Assembly: GCF_002532535.1 (NCBI RefSeq)
Contig: NZ_NQWI01000005.1
Location: 1-64,000 of the forward strand
Source of the DNA: Candidatus Viridilinea mediisalina
Lineage (GTDB): Bacteria > Chloroflexota > Chloroflexia > Chloroflexales > Chloroflexaceae
Length of the DNA stretch: 64,000 nt
Reading direction: 5' to 3'
Shown here: positions 18,659-27,665 of the stretch, piece by piece
Layout of the letters: the number at the start of each line of letters is the position of its first letter
Numbering within the stretch: position 1 is the stretch's first letter
Translations under genes and position numbers: made by a program
The notes under the pieces: model-generated
Told to the model about the DNA's origin: nothing
Seen by the model: only the letters and a program-made list of their open reading frames with translations
Database searches by the model: none

Positions 18659-19378
18659 ATGCAAGAGCCCAAATATCGCCGTGTGTTGATCAAACTGAGT
18701 GGCGAACAGATTAAAGGCACCGATGAGGTGGTGAGCTATGATATGCTCGACTACCTCGCCCGTGAGGTTGAAGCTGTCCATCGCCACGGCGTTGAAGTCG
18801 CCTTGGTCATTGGGGGCGGCAATATCTGGCGTGGCAACCAGTCCATCGCTCGTGGTATGGATACCGCCCAGTCCCACTATATGGGCATGCTCGGGACTAT
18901 TATCAATAGCCTAGCCCTGCAAGATGCGCTTGAGCGTCATGGGCTGCATACGCGGGCCATGACCGCGATCCAGATGAATGAGGTGGCCGAACCCTACATC
19001 CGGCGTCGCGCCACCCGCCACATGGAGAAGGGGCGCGTGGTGATTCTTGCCGGGGGCACCGGGAATCCCTACTTCACCACCGATTCGGCTGCCGCCCTAC
19101 GCGCCGCCGAAATCCATGCCCAGGTCATCTTGATGGCAAAAAATGGCGTGGACGGGGTCTATACCGCTGATCCACGGCGCGATCCCAAGGCAACCCGCAT
19201 TGACCACCTGACCTACATGGAGGCGCTGAACCGTGGTCTGGCGGTGATGGATTCGACAGCCCTGACCTTCTGCATGGATAATAATATTCCGATTATCGTC
19301 TTTAATGCGCTACAAGCGGGAACAATAGAGCGCATTGTAATGGGGGAGCAGGTTGGCACCCTCGTGAGTAGAGCCTAG
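18659..19378 (+). CDS. pyrH: Uridylate kinase
   Basis: UMP kinase (239 residues; UMP + ATP to UDP + ADP) of the amino-acid kinase fold, a cytoplasmic hexamer in pyrimidine synthesis. Motifs are RVLIKLSGE at the N-terminus, VIGGGNIWRG for phosphate binding, DTAQSHYMGMLGTIINS for the UMP site and TGNPYFTTDSAAALRA. The length is normal. It follows tsf by 66 bp. Its last codons and stop carry the ribosome site (AGGAGG) of frr, so the two are translationally linked. Confidence 0.97.
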   Translation: MQEPKYRRVLIKLSGEQIKGTDEVVSYDMLDYLAREVEAVHRHGVEVALVIGGGNIWRGNQSIARGMDTAQSHYMGMLGTIINSLALQDALERHGLHTRAMTAIQMNEVAEPYIRRRATRHMEKGRVVILAGGTGNPYFTTDSAAALRAAEIHAQVILMAKNGVDGVYTADPRRDPKATRIDHLTYMEALNRGLAVMDSTALTFCMDNNIPIIVFNALQAGTIERIVMGEQVGTLVSRA

Positions 19379-19387
19379 GAGGGCGTG

Positions 19388-19945
19388 ATGGTCAATGATG
19401 TCATCCGTGAATATGAGGCCCATCTCAAGAAGGCGGTGGAGGCGCTGAAGCACCAACTGGCTACTATTCGTACCGGACGAGCCTCGGCGGGTCTGGTTGA
19501 ACACCTGCAGGTGGAAGCCTATGGTGCGCCAATGCCGCTGAACCAACTAGCGAGTATTACCGTGCCCGAGGCACGCCTGATTGTGATCCAACCCTACGAT
19601 GCGGGGATGATTAAAACCATCGAGAAGGCGATCCAACACTCCGATCTCGGCATTAACCCCGGCAACGATGGGCGTGTGATCCGCCTCGCCGTGCCCCAAT
19701 TGACCGAAGAGCGCCGCCGCGAAATGGTCAAGGTGGTGCGCCACCGCGTTGAGGACGTGAAGGTCTCGGTGCGCAATCAGCGCCGCGATGCCATAGATCA
19801 GCTCAAGGAGTTGGAACACGAAAAGCTGATTGGTGAAGATGACATGCGGCGTGGTCAGGATCGGGTGCAACAGGCGACCGATCGTTGTATTGCTGAACTT
19901 GATCAGCTTGGTAAGGAAAAAGAAGCTGAAGTCATGGCGGTCTAG
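19388..19945 (+). CDS. frr: Ribosome recycling factor
   Basis: Ribosome recycling factor (185 residues), which with EF-G splits post-termination ribosomes. The two-domain family pattern is clear: an N-terminal helix with [20 protein letters not shown], then [20 protein letters not shown], and the C-terminal helical hairpin [23 protein letters not shown] 19388 is preferred over GTG 19385 because the Shine-Dalgarno AGGAGG (19377-19382) overlaps the pyrH stop and would be too close to the GTG. Confidence 0.97.
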   Translation: MVNDVIREYEAHLKKAVEALKHQLATIRTGRASAGLVEHLQVEAYGAPMPLNQLASITVPEARLIVIQPYDAGMIKTIEKAIQHSDLGINPGNDGRVIRLAVPQLTEERRREMVKVVRHRVEDVKVSVRNQRRDAIDQLKELEHEKLIGEDDMRRGQDRVQQATDRCIAELDQLGKEKEAEVMAV

Positions 19946-19976
19946 GGTAAGATTCGACGAGGGCGATCAGCCATCT

Positions 19977-20693
19977 ATGAGTAGCTTTGAGGGCGAACGC
20001 ATCCCCCAACATATTGCGGTGATCATGGACGGCAATGGCCGCTGGGCCAACCAGCGTGGTCTGCCGCGCCTCGCGGGTCACCGTGCTGGCACTGAGAATA
20101 TCCGTGCTATTGTCTCCGAGGCATCAAAGATCGGTGTGCGTTACCTTACGCTCTATGCTTTTTCAACGGAGAACTGGAATCGGCCTTCGTTGGAAGTTCA
20201 GGGGTTGATGCAAATCCTCAGTGATTTTATTGATCGTGAGACGCAGAGTTTGCATGAGCAGAATGTGCGTCTGCGCCACCTTGGGCGGCTTGAGGGCTTG
20301 AATAAGCTGCTGGCCCGTAAGGTTGAGCGGGCGATCAATTTGACCTACGCCAACAGTGGGCTAACCCTAGCAATTGCCTTCAACTATGGTGGGCGCGCCG
20401 ACATTATTGATGCGGTGCGCCGCATTGTAGCAAGTGGTATCGATCCTGCCATGATTGATGAATCCATGATCGAGGCCCATCTTACCACCGCAGGCATGCC
20501 CGATCCCGACATGGTTATTCGCACCAGTGGTGAACGGCGCCTCTCCAATTTTCTGATCTGGCAGGCGGCCTATAGCGAATATTGGTTTACGCCGGTCTTC
20601 TGGCCCGATTTCCGGCCAGAACATTTGCATCAGGCAATTCGTGAGTATGGACGGCGCGAACGCCGCTTCGGCGGCATCAACGAAGCGCCCTAG
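19977..20693 (+). CDS. uppS: Isoprenyl (undecaprenyl) diphosphate synthase
   Basis: A cis-prenyltransferase (238 residues) that condenses isopentenyl diphosphate onto farnesyl diphosphate to make the polyprenyl carrier lipid for peptidoglycan and glycan synthesis. Motifs are HIAVIMDGNGRWA with the catalytic aspartate, GHRAGTENIR, LYAFSTENWNRP, and RTSGERRLSNFLIWQAAYSE followed by FTPVFWPDF. ATG 19977 starts 31 bp after the frr stop. The last 47 bp overlap the start of cdsA. The carrier lipid would serve the glycosyltransferases encoded elsewhere in the window. Confidence 0.96.
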   Translation: MSSFEGERIPQHIAVIMDGNGRWANQRGLPRLAGHRAGTENIRAIVSEASKIGVRYLTLYAFSTENWNRPSLEVQGLMQILSDFIDRETQSLHEQNVRLRHLGRLEGLNKLLARKVERAINLTYANSGLTLAIAFNYGGRADIIDAVRRIVASGIDPAMIDESMIEAHLTTAGMPDPDMVIRTSGERRLSNFLIWQAAYSEYWFTPVFWPDFRPEHLHQAIREYGRRERRFGGINEAP

Positions 20694-21546
20694 CTCATTG
20701 ACCCGCCGCATCCTCAGCGTGATCGTGTTGATCCCGCTGATCGTTGCCGCGGGCTGGTGGGCTTGGGCAACCGTGCTGGTGGTGGCGCTCTGCGTCGCCC
20801 TGGGCATTCATGAACTCTTTGGGATTATGCGCCAAGGAGCCTTTACGCCGCGCCTTGGCCCCGGATTGGCCGTGGGCCTGAGCCTGGTTGCCGCAGTAGC
20901 GCTGCGTCCCTTCAGCCCCTTCGATCTGGTGGGCCTCTGCCTCGCATTGAGCCTAATCCTTACGCTGACCTATGAGCTCTGGCCTGGCGACCGCAGCACC
21001 AGCCTGCAGAGTTGGGCGCTCACCGTGACAGGCGCACTCTACGTGAGCTGGCTGCTAAGTAGCTTCATCATGCTGCGCCAGCTTAGCCTGCCGCTGCACG
21101 AAGGTTGGCTGGAATTCTTAGCCATCCCCGCCGGGGCACGCTGGGTCTTTCTGGCACTTGCGATCACCTGGCTGCAAGACACCGCCGCCTTCTTCGTCGG
21201 GCGAGCCTTTGGGCGACAGCGCATGGCCCCCGTCCTCAGCCCCAAAAAGACATGGGAGGGCGTTGTGGGGGGCTGGCTGATCTCAATCGTCACAGCCATC
21301 ATTGCGGTGCCCCTGCTTGGCCTGCCGCTCAGCTACCTCGCCGCAGGCATCATCGGAGCAATCGCAGGCATCGTGGGGCCTCTGGGCGACCTCAGCGCAT
21401 CGCTGATCAAACGCCAAATCGGAGTCAAAGACTCCGGCCAACTCATCCCTGGCCACGGCGGCATCCTTGATCGCATGGACAGCCTGCTCTTCGTTGGCCC
21501 GGTGGTCTACTATGGGGTCTTGTTGGTGGCAGGGGGAGGGGCATAG
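20647..21546 (+). CDS. cdsA: Phosphatidate cytidylyltransferase (CDP-diglyceride synthase)
   Basis: An integral membrane enzyme (299 residues) making CDP-diacylglycerol from phosphatidate and CTP, the branch point of phospholipid synthesis. Seven to eight hydrophobic segments are visible. The CDS signature is intact near the C-terminus: SLIKRQIGVKDSGQLIPGHG followed by GILDRMD. Starts at GTG 20641 and ATG 20647 are both possible; the ATG is preferred. Either way the start overlaps the uppS end by about 50 bp without a clear ribosome site, suggesting translational coupling. Confidence 0.95.
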   Translation: MDGANAASAASTKRPSSLTRRILSVIVLIPLIVAAGWWAWATVLVVALCVALGIHELFGIMRQGAFTPRLGPGLAVGLSLVAAVALRPFSPFDLVGLCLALSLILTLTYELWPGDRSTSLQSWALTVTGALYVSWLLSSFIMLRQLSLPLHEGWLEFLAIPAGARWVFLALAITWLQDTAAFFVGRAFGRQRMAPVLSPKKTWEGVVGGWLISIVTAIIAVPLLGLPLSYLAAGIIGAIAGIVGPLGDLSASLIKRQIGVKDSGQLIPGHGGILDRMDSLLFVGPVVYYGVLLVAGGGA

Positions 21547-21559
21547 CCTGCTGTAAAGC

Positions 21560-21588
21560 TTGACAGCCATAGGGTTGTGGTTTATGCT
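21560..21588 (+). promoter_or_regulatory. Strong sigma-70-type promoter before the radical SAM gene
   Basis: TTGACA (21560-21565), a 17-bp spacer and TATGCT (21583-21588): a perfect -35 and a good -10. It predicts a leader of about 140 nt before the ATG at 21737. That leader contains a G/C-rich inverted segment (GGTAGGGGGGCC…GGGCCCTCGCTACC, near 21670-21700) and a second CTGTAAAGCTTG copy near 21711. Confidence 0.75.
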
Positions 21589-21736
21589 TGCCCCTAGATT
21601 AGAAACTAGTTACCTTCGTTAAGTCGCTCATGCGGCAAGCAATCGTCAGTGAACGTGTCGGTCGGTAGCATGGTAGGGGGGCCGGGCCCTCGCTACCCCT
21701 TCTGTAAAGCTTGCTCTAGAATGAGAGTATTGCCCG

Positions 21737-23122
21737 ATGTCTACCCTGATCAGCCCTGAGAGTCTGGAATTAGCCCCACCACCCTTTGTCGCACCGCCTC
21801 ATCGGAAACGTTGGTTGCTCATTCAGCCCAAGAGCAATACGCCACTGATGGTTGATTCTGGCAAGGTGAGTATGCCGCTCAATTTGCTGATGGTTGCGTC
21901 GATGCTCAAAGAGCATTTCTTGGTGGATTTTCTGGATGAGCGTGTTGGCGATGAGGTGCCGCAGGATTTTACTGGGTATGATATTGTCGCCCTGACTTCG
22001 CGTACCCTCAATGCGAAACGGGTCTATGCCATTGCCGACCGGGCCCGCGCCCAGGGCAAGAAGGTTATCCTTGGTGGGGTGCATCCCACCATGATGATCG
22101 ATGAGGCGCGTGAACATTGCGATACGGTGGTGTTTGGTGAGATTGAGTCGATCTATGATGAGTTGACGCGCGATATCTATGCTGATCAATTGAAGCCGCT
22201 CTATCGCCCTGCCTCTGAAGCGGGCTGGAAGCCGATGAGTACGCTCGATCAGCCCGATTTCTCCTTTGCGCGCCGTTCGCCCAATAGTAAGCACTATTCT
22301 TTCCGCTTACCACTGCTTGCTACGAAGGGTTGCCCCGTGGGCTGTAACTTCTGCTGTACCCCGCGGATCTATGGTAAAAACTTCCGCATGCGTGAAGTTG
22401 AACGTGTGATTGATGAAATTCGCATGCGTCAGTACGAGTCTGGCAAACCCAATATCCACTTCTCGTTCATGGACGATAATATTAGCTTCCGCCCCGCTTT
22501 TGCCGATGCGCTCTTTAATGCGATGGTTGGCATGGGGGTAAAATGGAATGCCAATATCTCGATGAACTTCTTAGAGAAGCCGGAGGTCTCGGCCTTGGCC
22601 AAAGAGGCGGGCTGCCAGATGCTCAATGTGGGCTTTGAGTCGGTCTCGCCCGAAACAATTAAGCATGTCCATAAGGGCTCTAATCGAACGGCACGCTACG
22701 ATGAGATTGTGAGCAATGTGCATAAGCAGGGTATTGCGCTGCAAGGCTATTTCATCTTTGGCTTTGATACCGATACGCCTGCCAGTTTTCAGCATACCTA
22801 CGATTTTATTATGCAGAACCGGATTGAGTTTCCGGTCTTTACGATTGCGACGCCCTTCCCCGGAACGCCGTGGTATGAAGAGGTACGCCACCGCCTCGTG
22901 CAGCACGATTGGGATAAGTACGATACCTTCCACTACATGTATGAGCCGGCCAAGATGCAGCGCGATGAGTTTTTGCGGAACTTCATTAAGGTGCAGCGCG
23001 AAATCTACTCTTGGCCCAATATCTGGAAACGCATGGCAGGGCGTAAGCTCGATTGGGTCTGGCTGGTGAATGTGGCGATGCACCACTTTACCCAACGCCT
23101 CACTCCGGCTACGTTTATGTAG
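21737..23122 (+). CDS. B12-binding-domain radical SAM protein
   Basis: A 461-residue enzyme with an N-terminal cobalamin-binding-type Rossmann domain (about 25-155, with VILGGVHPTMM at 111-121). The radical SAM domain (about 190-420) has the cluster motif CPVGCNFC (C199, C203, C206). Enzymes of this architecture carry out radical methylations or ring cyclisations, for example in hopanoid, bacteriochlorophyll and phosphonate metabolism. Which of these applies cannot be decided here. A bacteriochlorophyll or hopanoid role is possible in a Chloroflexales-like host, but no pathway gene is adjacent. It has its own promoter and a perfect hairpin directly after the stop, so it is probably monocistronic. 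Confidence 0.88.
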   Translation: MSTLISPESLELAPPPFVAPPHRKRWLLIQPKSNTPLMVDSGKVSMPLNLLMVASMLKEHFLVDFLDERVGDEVPQDFTGYDIVALTSRTLNAKRVYAIADRARAQGKKVILGGVHPTMMIDEAREHCDTVVFGEIESIYDELTRDIYADQLKPLYRPASEAGWKPMSTLDQPDFSFARRSPNSKHYSFRLPLLATKGCPVGCNFCCTPRIYGKNFRMREVERVIDEIRMRQYESGKPNIHFSFMDDNISFRPAFADALFNAMVGMGVKWNANISMNFLEKPEVSALAKEAGCQMLNVGFESVSPETIKHVHKGSNRTARYDEIVSNVHKQGIALQGYFIFGFDTDTPASFQHTYDFIMQNRIEFPVFTIATPFPGTPWYEEVRHRLVQHDWDKYDTFHYMYEPAKMQRDEFLRNFIKVQREIYSWPNIWKRMAGRKLDWVWLVNVAMHHFTQRLTPATFM

Positions 23123-23125
23123 GCT

Positions 23126-23166
23126 ATCGTTCTTCGGGGGCGGCTTCGCCGCCCCCGAAGAACGAT
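23126..23166. terminator. Perfect 19-bp hairpin after the radical SAM gene
   Basis: ATCGTTCTTCGGGGGCGGC (23126-23144), loop TTC, and its exact inverse (23148-23166), 3 bp after the stop codon. The MITE-like element begins at its right edge. Confidence 0.7.
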
Positions 23167-23168
23167 TT

Positions 23169-23317
23169 GCTAGTGCGAAAAAGCTCTGGGCCGCGCCGCT
23201 TGGCTTCGACAGGCTGGTTTCGGCAGGCTCAACCACCGAGCCAGCGGCGCGGTGGCTGAGCCTGTCGAAGCCCCCGCGCCGCCCCCCCCATCAAGCCCAA
23301 GGCTTTTTCGCGCTAAC
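23169..23317. mobile_element. MITE-like element, copy 1 (149 bp)
   Basis: The left end GCTAGTGCGAAAAAGC matches the inverse of the right end GCTTTTTCGCGCTAAC at 14 of 16 positions. It is bounded by the 8-bp direct repeat AACGATTT (23161-23168 and 23318-23325), a target-site duplication. The interior carries the CCTGTCGAAGCC-type repeat in both orientations and has no gene. Related copies are at 34289 and 35396. Confidence 0.8.
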
Positions 23318-23356
23318 AACGATTTTCTTTCGTTTTGGCCGCTTCAGCAACGAAAG

Positions 23357-23395
23357 AAAAACCCGCTGTTGGGGCTATGCCCCAACAGCGGGTTT
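23357..23395. terminator. Bidirectional hairpin terminator
   Basis: AAAACCCGCTGTTGGGGC (23357-23374), loop TAT, exact inverse ending in TTTT (23378-23395). With an A-run on one side and a T-run on the other it can terminate both converging transcription units (radical SAM gene and the small minus-strand gene). Confidence 0.7.
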
Positions 23396-23431
23396 TCGAC
23401 GTACAGCAGTACACTCCGGGCGCTGCGCGGG

Positions 23432-23761
23432 TTAGCGCTGCGTCTCAATCGGGACTTTGGTCGCCGTCTTGCTGCTGCCAGAACCAGAACTGGACTCGGT
23501 GACAAAGCGGTTGATCTCGCCTGTTACATTGCTCACGCCACGGAAGACCACCTTGACCATGCCAAGGTGCAGTTTGCCGACCGAGTCGAAAAGACTGTTG
23601 GTGGCTTGAACTGCCTCCTTGCGGGGCTCCTCGGGCAGAACGAACAGAGGCCACGTCACCATCATGGTGCCTACACGCGCCAGGTTAGACCCAAACGCCT
23701 CAGCAGCATCAAAAACATCGGCACTGCTGGTGTTCGTCTTCGTTTGCTGTGGATTGGACAT
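23432..23761 (-). CDS. Small helical protein of unknown function
   Basis: A 109-residue protein with no recognised family. The ATG at 23761 follows a strong Shine-Dalgarno (GAGGAGGTG, 6 nt away), so it is very likely translated and perhaps abundant. The sequence is low in cysteine and rich in Ala, Ser, Thr and Val. A central region WPLFVLPEEPRKEAVQATNS followed by SVGKLHLGMVKVVF suggests amphipathic helices of the kind seen in phasin-like or vesicle/granule-coating proteins. The C-terminus is a Ser/Gly/Thr-rich tail. It is transcribed towards the bidirectional terminator at 23357. Confidence 0.75.
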   Translation of the reverse strand: MSNPQQTKTNTSSADVFDAAEAFGSNLARVGTMMVTWPLFVLPEEPRKEAVQATNSLFDSVGKLHLGMVKVVFRGVSNVTGEINRFVTESSSGSGSSKTATKVPIETQR

Positions 23762-23893
23762 AAAAAGCACCTCCTCAACACTAGTGCTGTCTTGGCTATT
23801 ATAGGGCGGTATGCGGGCTTTGTCAACGCATTGCGTTATTCTCTCATGAGGGCTACGTTCATGTTGTTGGGGCTACGCCCCAAATCCTGTTTT

Positions 23894-23932
23894 TTGTTCC
23901 GTGTTGGCGGCTTCGCCGCCAACATGAAACAA
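23894..23932. repeat. CGTGTTGG hairpin, decayed copy
   Basis: TTGTTCCGTGTTGGCGGC, loop TTC, GCCGCCAACATGAAACAA. The same palindrome family as at 27606, with mismatches in the right arm. A small TTGGGGCTACGCCCCAA hairpin lies just upstream. Confidence 0.7.
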
Positions 23933-23982
23933 TTGGTACATAGCCTCAAACCTCCGTAATACTCCAATGGTATGCTTAGTGT

Positions 23983-26900
23983 ATGGATTTGTGTCTAGAT
24001 TGGGAAAGCGCTGTGGCTACCCATATTATAGGTCCAATTGAAGAAGAACTACGGCTGGCAGCATTGCGCCGCTACCAGATTCTCGATACGCCGCCTGAGG
24101 CGGATTTTGATGATCTCGTGAAGTTGGCAGCAGCCCTCTGTGCCGTGCAGTGTGCGCTGATTGGTTTTATTGACCATGATCGGCTGTGGGTGAAGGCTTG
24201 CGTCGGCCTTGCCCTGGATACGTTGCCGCGCTCAACGACCTTCAGCAATGATGCGCTCACGCAACCCGATGCGCTGATGGTGGTGGCTGATGCCCAGACC
24301 GACCAGCGCTTTCAGGCGCATCCCTTGGTGGCGGGCGCTCCCTTTGTGCGCTTCTTTGCTGCGGTGCCCCTCGTGACCCACGATGGCTATGCGATTGGTA
24401 CGCTTTGTGTCTTTGATCCTGCGGTGCATAGCTTGAGTCGGCTGCAATACGATACGCTGCGTTCGTTGGCCCGCCAGGTGGTGATGCATTTAGAACAGCG
24501 TTGGCAGATTCGCCAGTTGCAAGAAGCGGTCGCGGCCCGTGAGACGAGTGAGCGCCATGCTCAACGCTTGGTGAGTGAGTTGCAGCGCCAGGCCCGTACC
24601 TTACGATTGCTTGAACAGGTGCGTACCTTGATGGCCCAGGAGATTGAACTCCGCGCTGTCTTGCGTGCGATTGTTGAGGCGCTCGTGCAGGTCTTTGGCT
24701 TCCATGTGGTGAGTGTCTACCTGCGTGAGGGCGATAGCTTATGTCTGCAACATCAGGTTGGCCGTGAAGACCCAGAGGTCAAGCTGAAACTCAGTGAGGG
24801 CCTGCTTGGGCGCGTGGCGCACACAGGTCAGCCAAGCCTGATCACCGATGAGCATAGTGATCCTGCGTATCTGTCGAGGAACGAGGAGCTTGCCTGTACG
24901 ATAGCCGTGCCGCTGCGCGTGCATCAGCAAGTGGTGGGCGTCTTGAAGGTGGAGAGTCCGCAGGCGGGGAGCCTGGGGCAAGCCGATCTTGATTTACTGG
25001 TAGTGCTCAGCGATCAGGCTTCGCTGGCGATTGAACGTGCCCGCTTACACGATCATCTGCATGCACGCCTACAAGAGACGCTGCTGCTCAATCGGGTCTT
25101 GACCGCATCGGCCAGTGCGAACAATCAGATTGAGGTACTCAATCTTGCCTGTGGTGAATTGGCGCGGGCCTTTAAGCTGCCCCAAGCAGCCTGTGCGCTG
25201 CTCAATGAGGAACAGACGGAACTGCTGGTGGTGAGTGAATATCGCCTGCCTGAACGGCCCTCCGGTTTGGGGGTGCGCATCGCGCTGGCGGGCAATCTGT
25301 TGACCCAGCAGGTTTTGCATGAACGCAAGCCGGTGCAGGTGACCGATACCCTGGTTGATGCGCGCACTGCGGCAACAAGCGAACTCTTTACGCGCCGTGG
25401 GACACGGGCGATCCTGATTCTGCCCCTGATGGTCAACAATAGCGTGATTGGTACAATTGGCCTTGATGCGCTTGAACCGCGCAGCTTTACCCAAGAGGAG
25501 ATCACATTAGCTCAGCGCATTGCGTTGGCCATTGGGCCGGCGCTGGAGAATGTGCAACTCACCCTGGCACTGCGGGTAGAATTGGCGGAACGTTCGCGCA
25601 CCGAGGCGGCTTTGCGTGAAGCCAAGGAGATAGCTGAGGCAGCAACGCGGGCCAAGTCGGAGTTTTTGGCCAATATGAGCCACGAAATTCGCACGCCGAT
25701 GAACGCGGTGATCGGCATGACCGGGCTCTTGCTCGATACTACATTGAGCAAAGAGCAGCGCGAGTTTGTTGAGACGATCCGCACCAGTGGCGATGCGCTG
25801 CTGGGGGTTATCAACGACATCCTTGACTTCTCGAAGATTGAGTCGGGCAGGCTGGAGTTGGAGCAGAGCCCCTTCAATCTGCGCGACTGTGTGGAGGCGG
25901 CACTCGACCTCGTTGCGGCGCATGCTGCCGACAAGGGGCTTGATCTCGCCTCGATGATCGCCTCAGATGTGCCCCATGCACTTGTGGGTGATGTCACCCG
26001 CATCCGCCAGATTTTGGTGAACCTGCTGAACAATGCGGTCAAATTTACACAGGCTGGCGAAGTGGTACTCGCGGTTGTCCAAGAACAGAGCCAGAACGGG
26101 CGGCACCATCTGCTCTTTAGTGTACGCGATACGGGCATCGGGATTCCGCCCGAGCGCATGGATCGGCTCTTTCATGCCTTTAGCCAAGTGGATGCCTCGA
26201 CGACACGCCAATTTGGGGGCACCGGCTTGGGCCTTGCGATCAGCCGTCGCCTCTGTGAATTGATGGGGGGACGCATGTGGTGTGAAAGTGTGCAGGGCCG
26301 TGGCACCACCTTCTTCTTTACCGTCATTGCCCCCACAGCCGTGCAAGCGCCACGCATCTACCAGCGTGGCCGGGTTCCCCAACTTACAGGCAAGCGCCTA
26401 CTGGTCGTGGACGACAATGCGACCAATCGCCAAATTCTGAGCCTCCAAGCCGAGAGTTGGGGCATGCGTGTGCGGGCCACCGCATCGGCCTATGAGGCCC
26501 TCGATTGGCTCAAGCGCGGCGATCCATGCGATCTTGCCATTCTTGATATGCAGATGCCGGGTATGGATGGAACCCAATTGGCCGCTGCAATCTGTGACGG
26601 CTTATTGGCGCAAGCGCCACCCTTAGTGCTGTTGACCTCGCTAGGGCGACGTGAGGAAGATCTGCGTGCGGGCTATTTTGCAGCAACCCTGACCAAGCCG
26701 GTCAAGCCGGGCCAACTCTACCATGTGCTACTCGATGTGCTCACGGGTTCAACCAACCACCGCAGCGCCTCAGCGGAGCCCACTTCGGGCTTTGATGCGA
26801 CTATGGCCACGCGCATGCCACTACGCATCCTCCTAGCCGAAGACAACATCATCAACCAGCGGGTGGCCCTGAAGATGCTGGGACGCTTGGGCTATCGCGC

Positions 26901-27594
26901 CGACGTGGCCGCCAATGGCCTAGAGGTGCTTGATGCACTTGCGCGGCAGCACTACGACATTGTGTTCATGGATGTGCAAATGCCTGAACTGGACGGCCTT
27001 GAGGCTGCGCGGCGGATCAATCGCGAACTGGCAGCCGAGCGCCGGCCCTACATTATCGCCATGACGGCCAACGCCATGCAGGGCGACCGCGAACTCTGTT
27101 TGGCCGCCGGTATGGATGACTACATCAGCAAACCCGTGCGCGTCGAGGATCTGGTGTTGGCCCTTGAGCAGAGTGGCACCAAACGTTCCTGTCTTGCCAC
27201 GCCAACACCTGCGCCCAACGTTAACATTGTGAGCCACCTGATCGATCAAGCTACGCTGAACCAGTTGCGCGACGGGCTCGGCAACGGCGACCCTGCGATC
27301 GTGGTAGAACTCGGCAAACTCTTTCTGCACGAAGCTCCCAAGCAGATACACGAGATGGAGCAGGCCATTCAGGCGAACAGCGTTCACGGGGTTGTACGGA
27401 TCACCCATACGCTGAAATCGAGTGCCGCAATACTGGGGGCCAAGAGCCTTGCGACCAAGAGCGCCGAGCTGGAACAGCTTGCGCGCCAAGGCGAGCTTGC
27501 TATGGTGCATGCCCAGCTTAAGGAATTTGATCAACTACACAGTGCAACAGTGAGCGCCTTGCAGGCGCTGCTGCGCAACTATCACGCAGATTGA
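23983..27594 (+). CDS. Hybrid sensor histidine kinase (GAFx3-HisKA-HATPase-REC-REC-Hpt)
   Basis: A 1203-residue soluble multistep phosphorelay kinase. The N-terminal GAF domain (ALRRYQILDTPPEADFDDLV onwards) is of the type often found in light- or redox-linked sensors. Two more GAF domains lie at about 205-355 and 365-525. The HisKA box NMSHEIRTPMNAVIGM has its histidine at about 566; HATPase boxes are LLNNAVKFT, DTGIGI and GGTGLGLAIS. Receiver 1 (ILDMQMPGMDG, about 853), receiver 2 (FMDVQMPELDG, about 995) and a C-terminal Hpt domain (HTLKSSAAILGA, about 1141) complete the relay. No output regulator is adjacent. TATGCT (23971-23976) sits so close to the ATG that the mRNA might be nearly leaderless. 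Confidence 0.93.
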   Translation: MDLCLDWESAVATHIIGPIEEELRLAALRRYQILDTPPEADFDDLVKLAAALCAVQCALIGFIDHDRLWVKACVGLALDTLPRSTTFSNDALTQPDALMVVADAQTDQRFQAHPLVAGAPFVRFFAAVPLVTHDGYAIGTLCVFDPAVHSLSRLQYDTLRSLARQVVMHLEQRWQIRQLQEAVAARETSERHAQRLVSELQRQARTLRLLEQVRTLMAQEIELRAVLRAIVEALVQVFGFHVVSVYLREGDSLCLQHQVGREDPEVKLKLSEGLLGRVAHTGQPSLITDEHSDPAYLSRNEELACTIAVPLRVHQQVVGVLKVESPQAGSLGQADLDLLVVLSDQASLAIERARLHDHLHARLQETLLLNRVLTASASANNQIEVLNLACGELARAFKLPQAACALLNEEQTELLVVSEYRLPERPSGLGVRIALAGNLLTQQVLHERKPVQVTDTLVDARTAATSELFTRRGTRAILILPLMVNNSVIGTIGLDALEPRSFTQEEITLAQRIALAIGPALENVQLTLALRVELAERSRTEAALREAKEIAEAATRAKSEFLANMSHEIRTPMNAVIGMTGLLLDTTLSKEQREFVETIRTSGDALLGVINDILDFSKIESGRLELEQSPFNLRDCVEAALDLVAAHAADKGLDLASMIASDVPHALVGDVTRIRQILVNLLNNAVKFTQAGEVVLAVVQEQSQNGRHHLLFSVRDTGIGIPPERMDRLFHAFSQVDASTTRQFGGTGLGLAISRRLCELMGGRMWCESVQGRGTTFFFTVIAPTAVQAPRIYQRGRVPQLTGKRLLVVDDNATNRQILSLQAESWGMRVRATASAYEALDWLKRGDPCDLAILDMQMPGMDGTQLAAAICDGLLAQAPPLVLLTSLGRREEDLRAGYFAATLTKPVKPGQLYHVLLDVLTGSTNHRSASAEPTSGFDATMATRMPLRILLAEDNIINQRVALKMLGRLGYRADVAANGLEVLDALARQHYDIVFMDVQMPELDGLEAARRINRELAAERRPYIIAMTANAMQGDRELCLAAGMDDYISKPVRVEDLVLALEQSGTKRSCLATPTPAPNVNIVSHLIDQATLNQLRDGLGNGDPAIVVELGKLFLHEAPKQIHEMEQAIQANSVHGVVRITHTLKSSAAILGAKSLATKSAELEQLARQGELAMVHAQLKEFDQLHSATVSALQALLRNYHAD

Positions 27595-27605
27595 GGGTTT
27601 CGTCG

Positions 27606-27648
27606 TTTTGTTCCGTGTTGGCGGCGAAGCCGCCAACACGGAACAAAA
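27606..27648. terminator. Bidirectional 20-bp hairpin terminator (CGTGTTGG family)
   Basis: TTTTGTTCCGTGTTGGCGGC (27606-27625), loop GAA, exact inverse ending CAAAA (27629-27648). It lies between the convergent kinase gene and the minus-strand secreted-protein gene and could stop both. Confidence 0.8.
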
Positions 27649-27665
27649 CACGGAACTGTTCACAC

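Noticed and set aside
21589-21736. Cobalamin riboswitch in the leader of the B12-binding radical SAM gene
   Set aside because: The leader is long enough to hint at one, but I see no B12-box-like sequence and no convincing multi-stem fold. Left as a plain leader.
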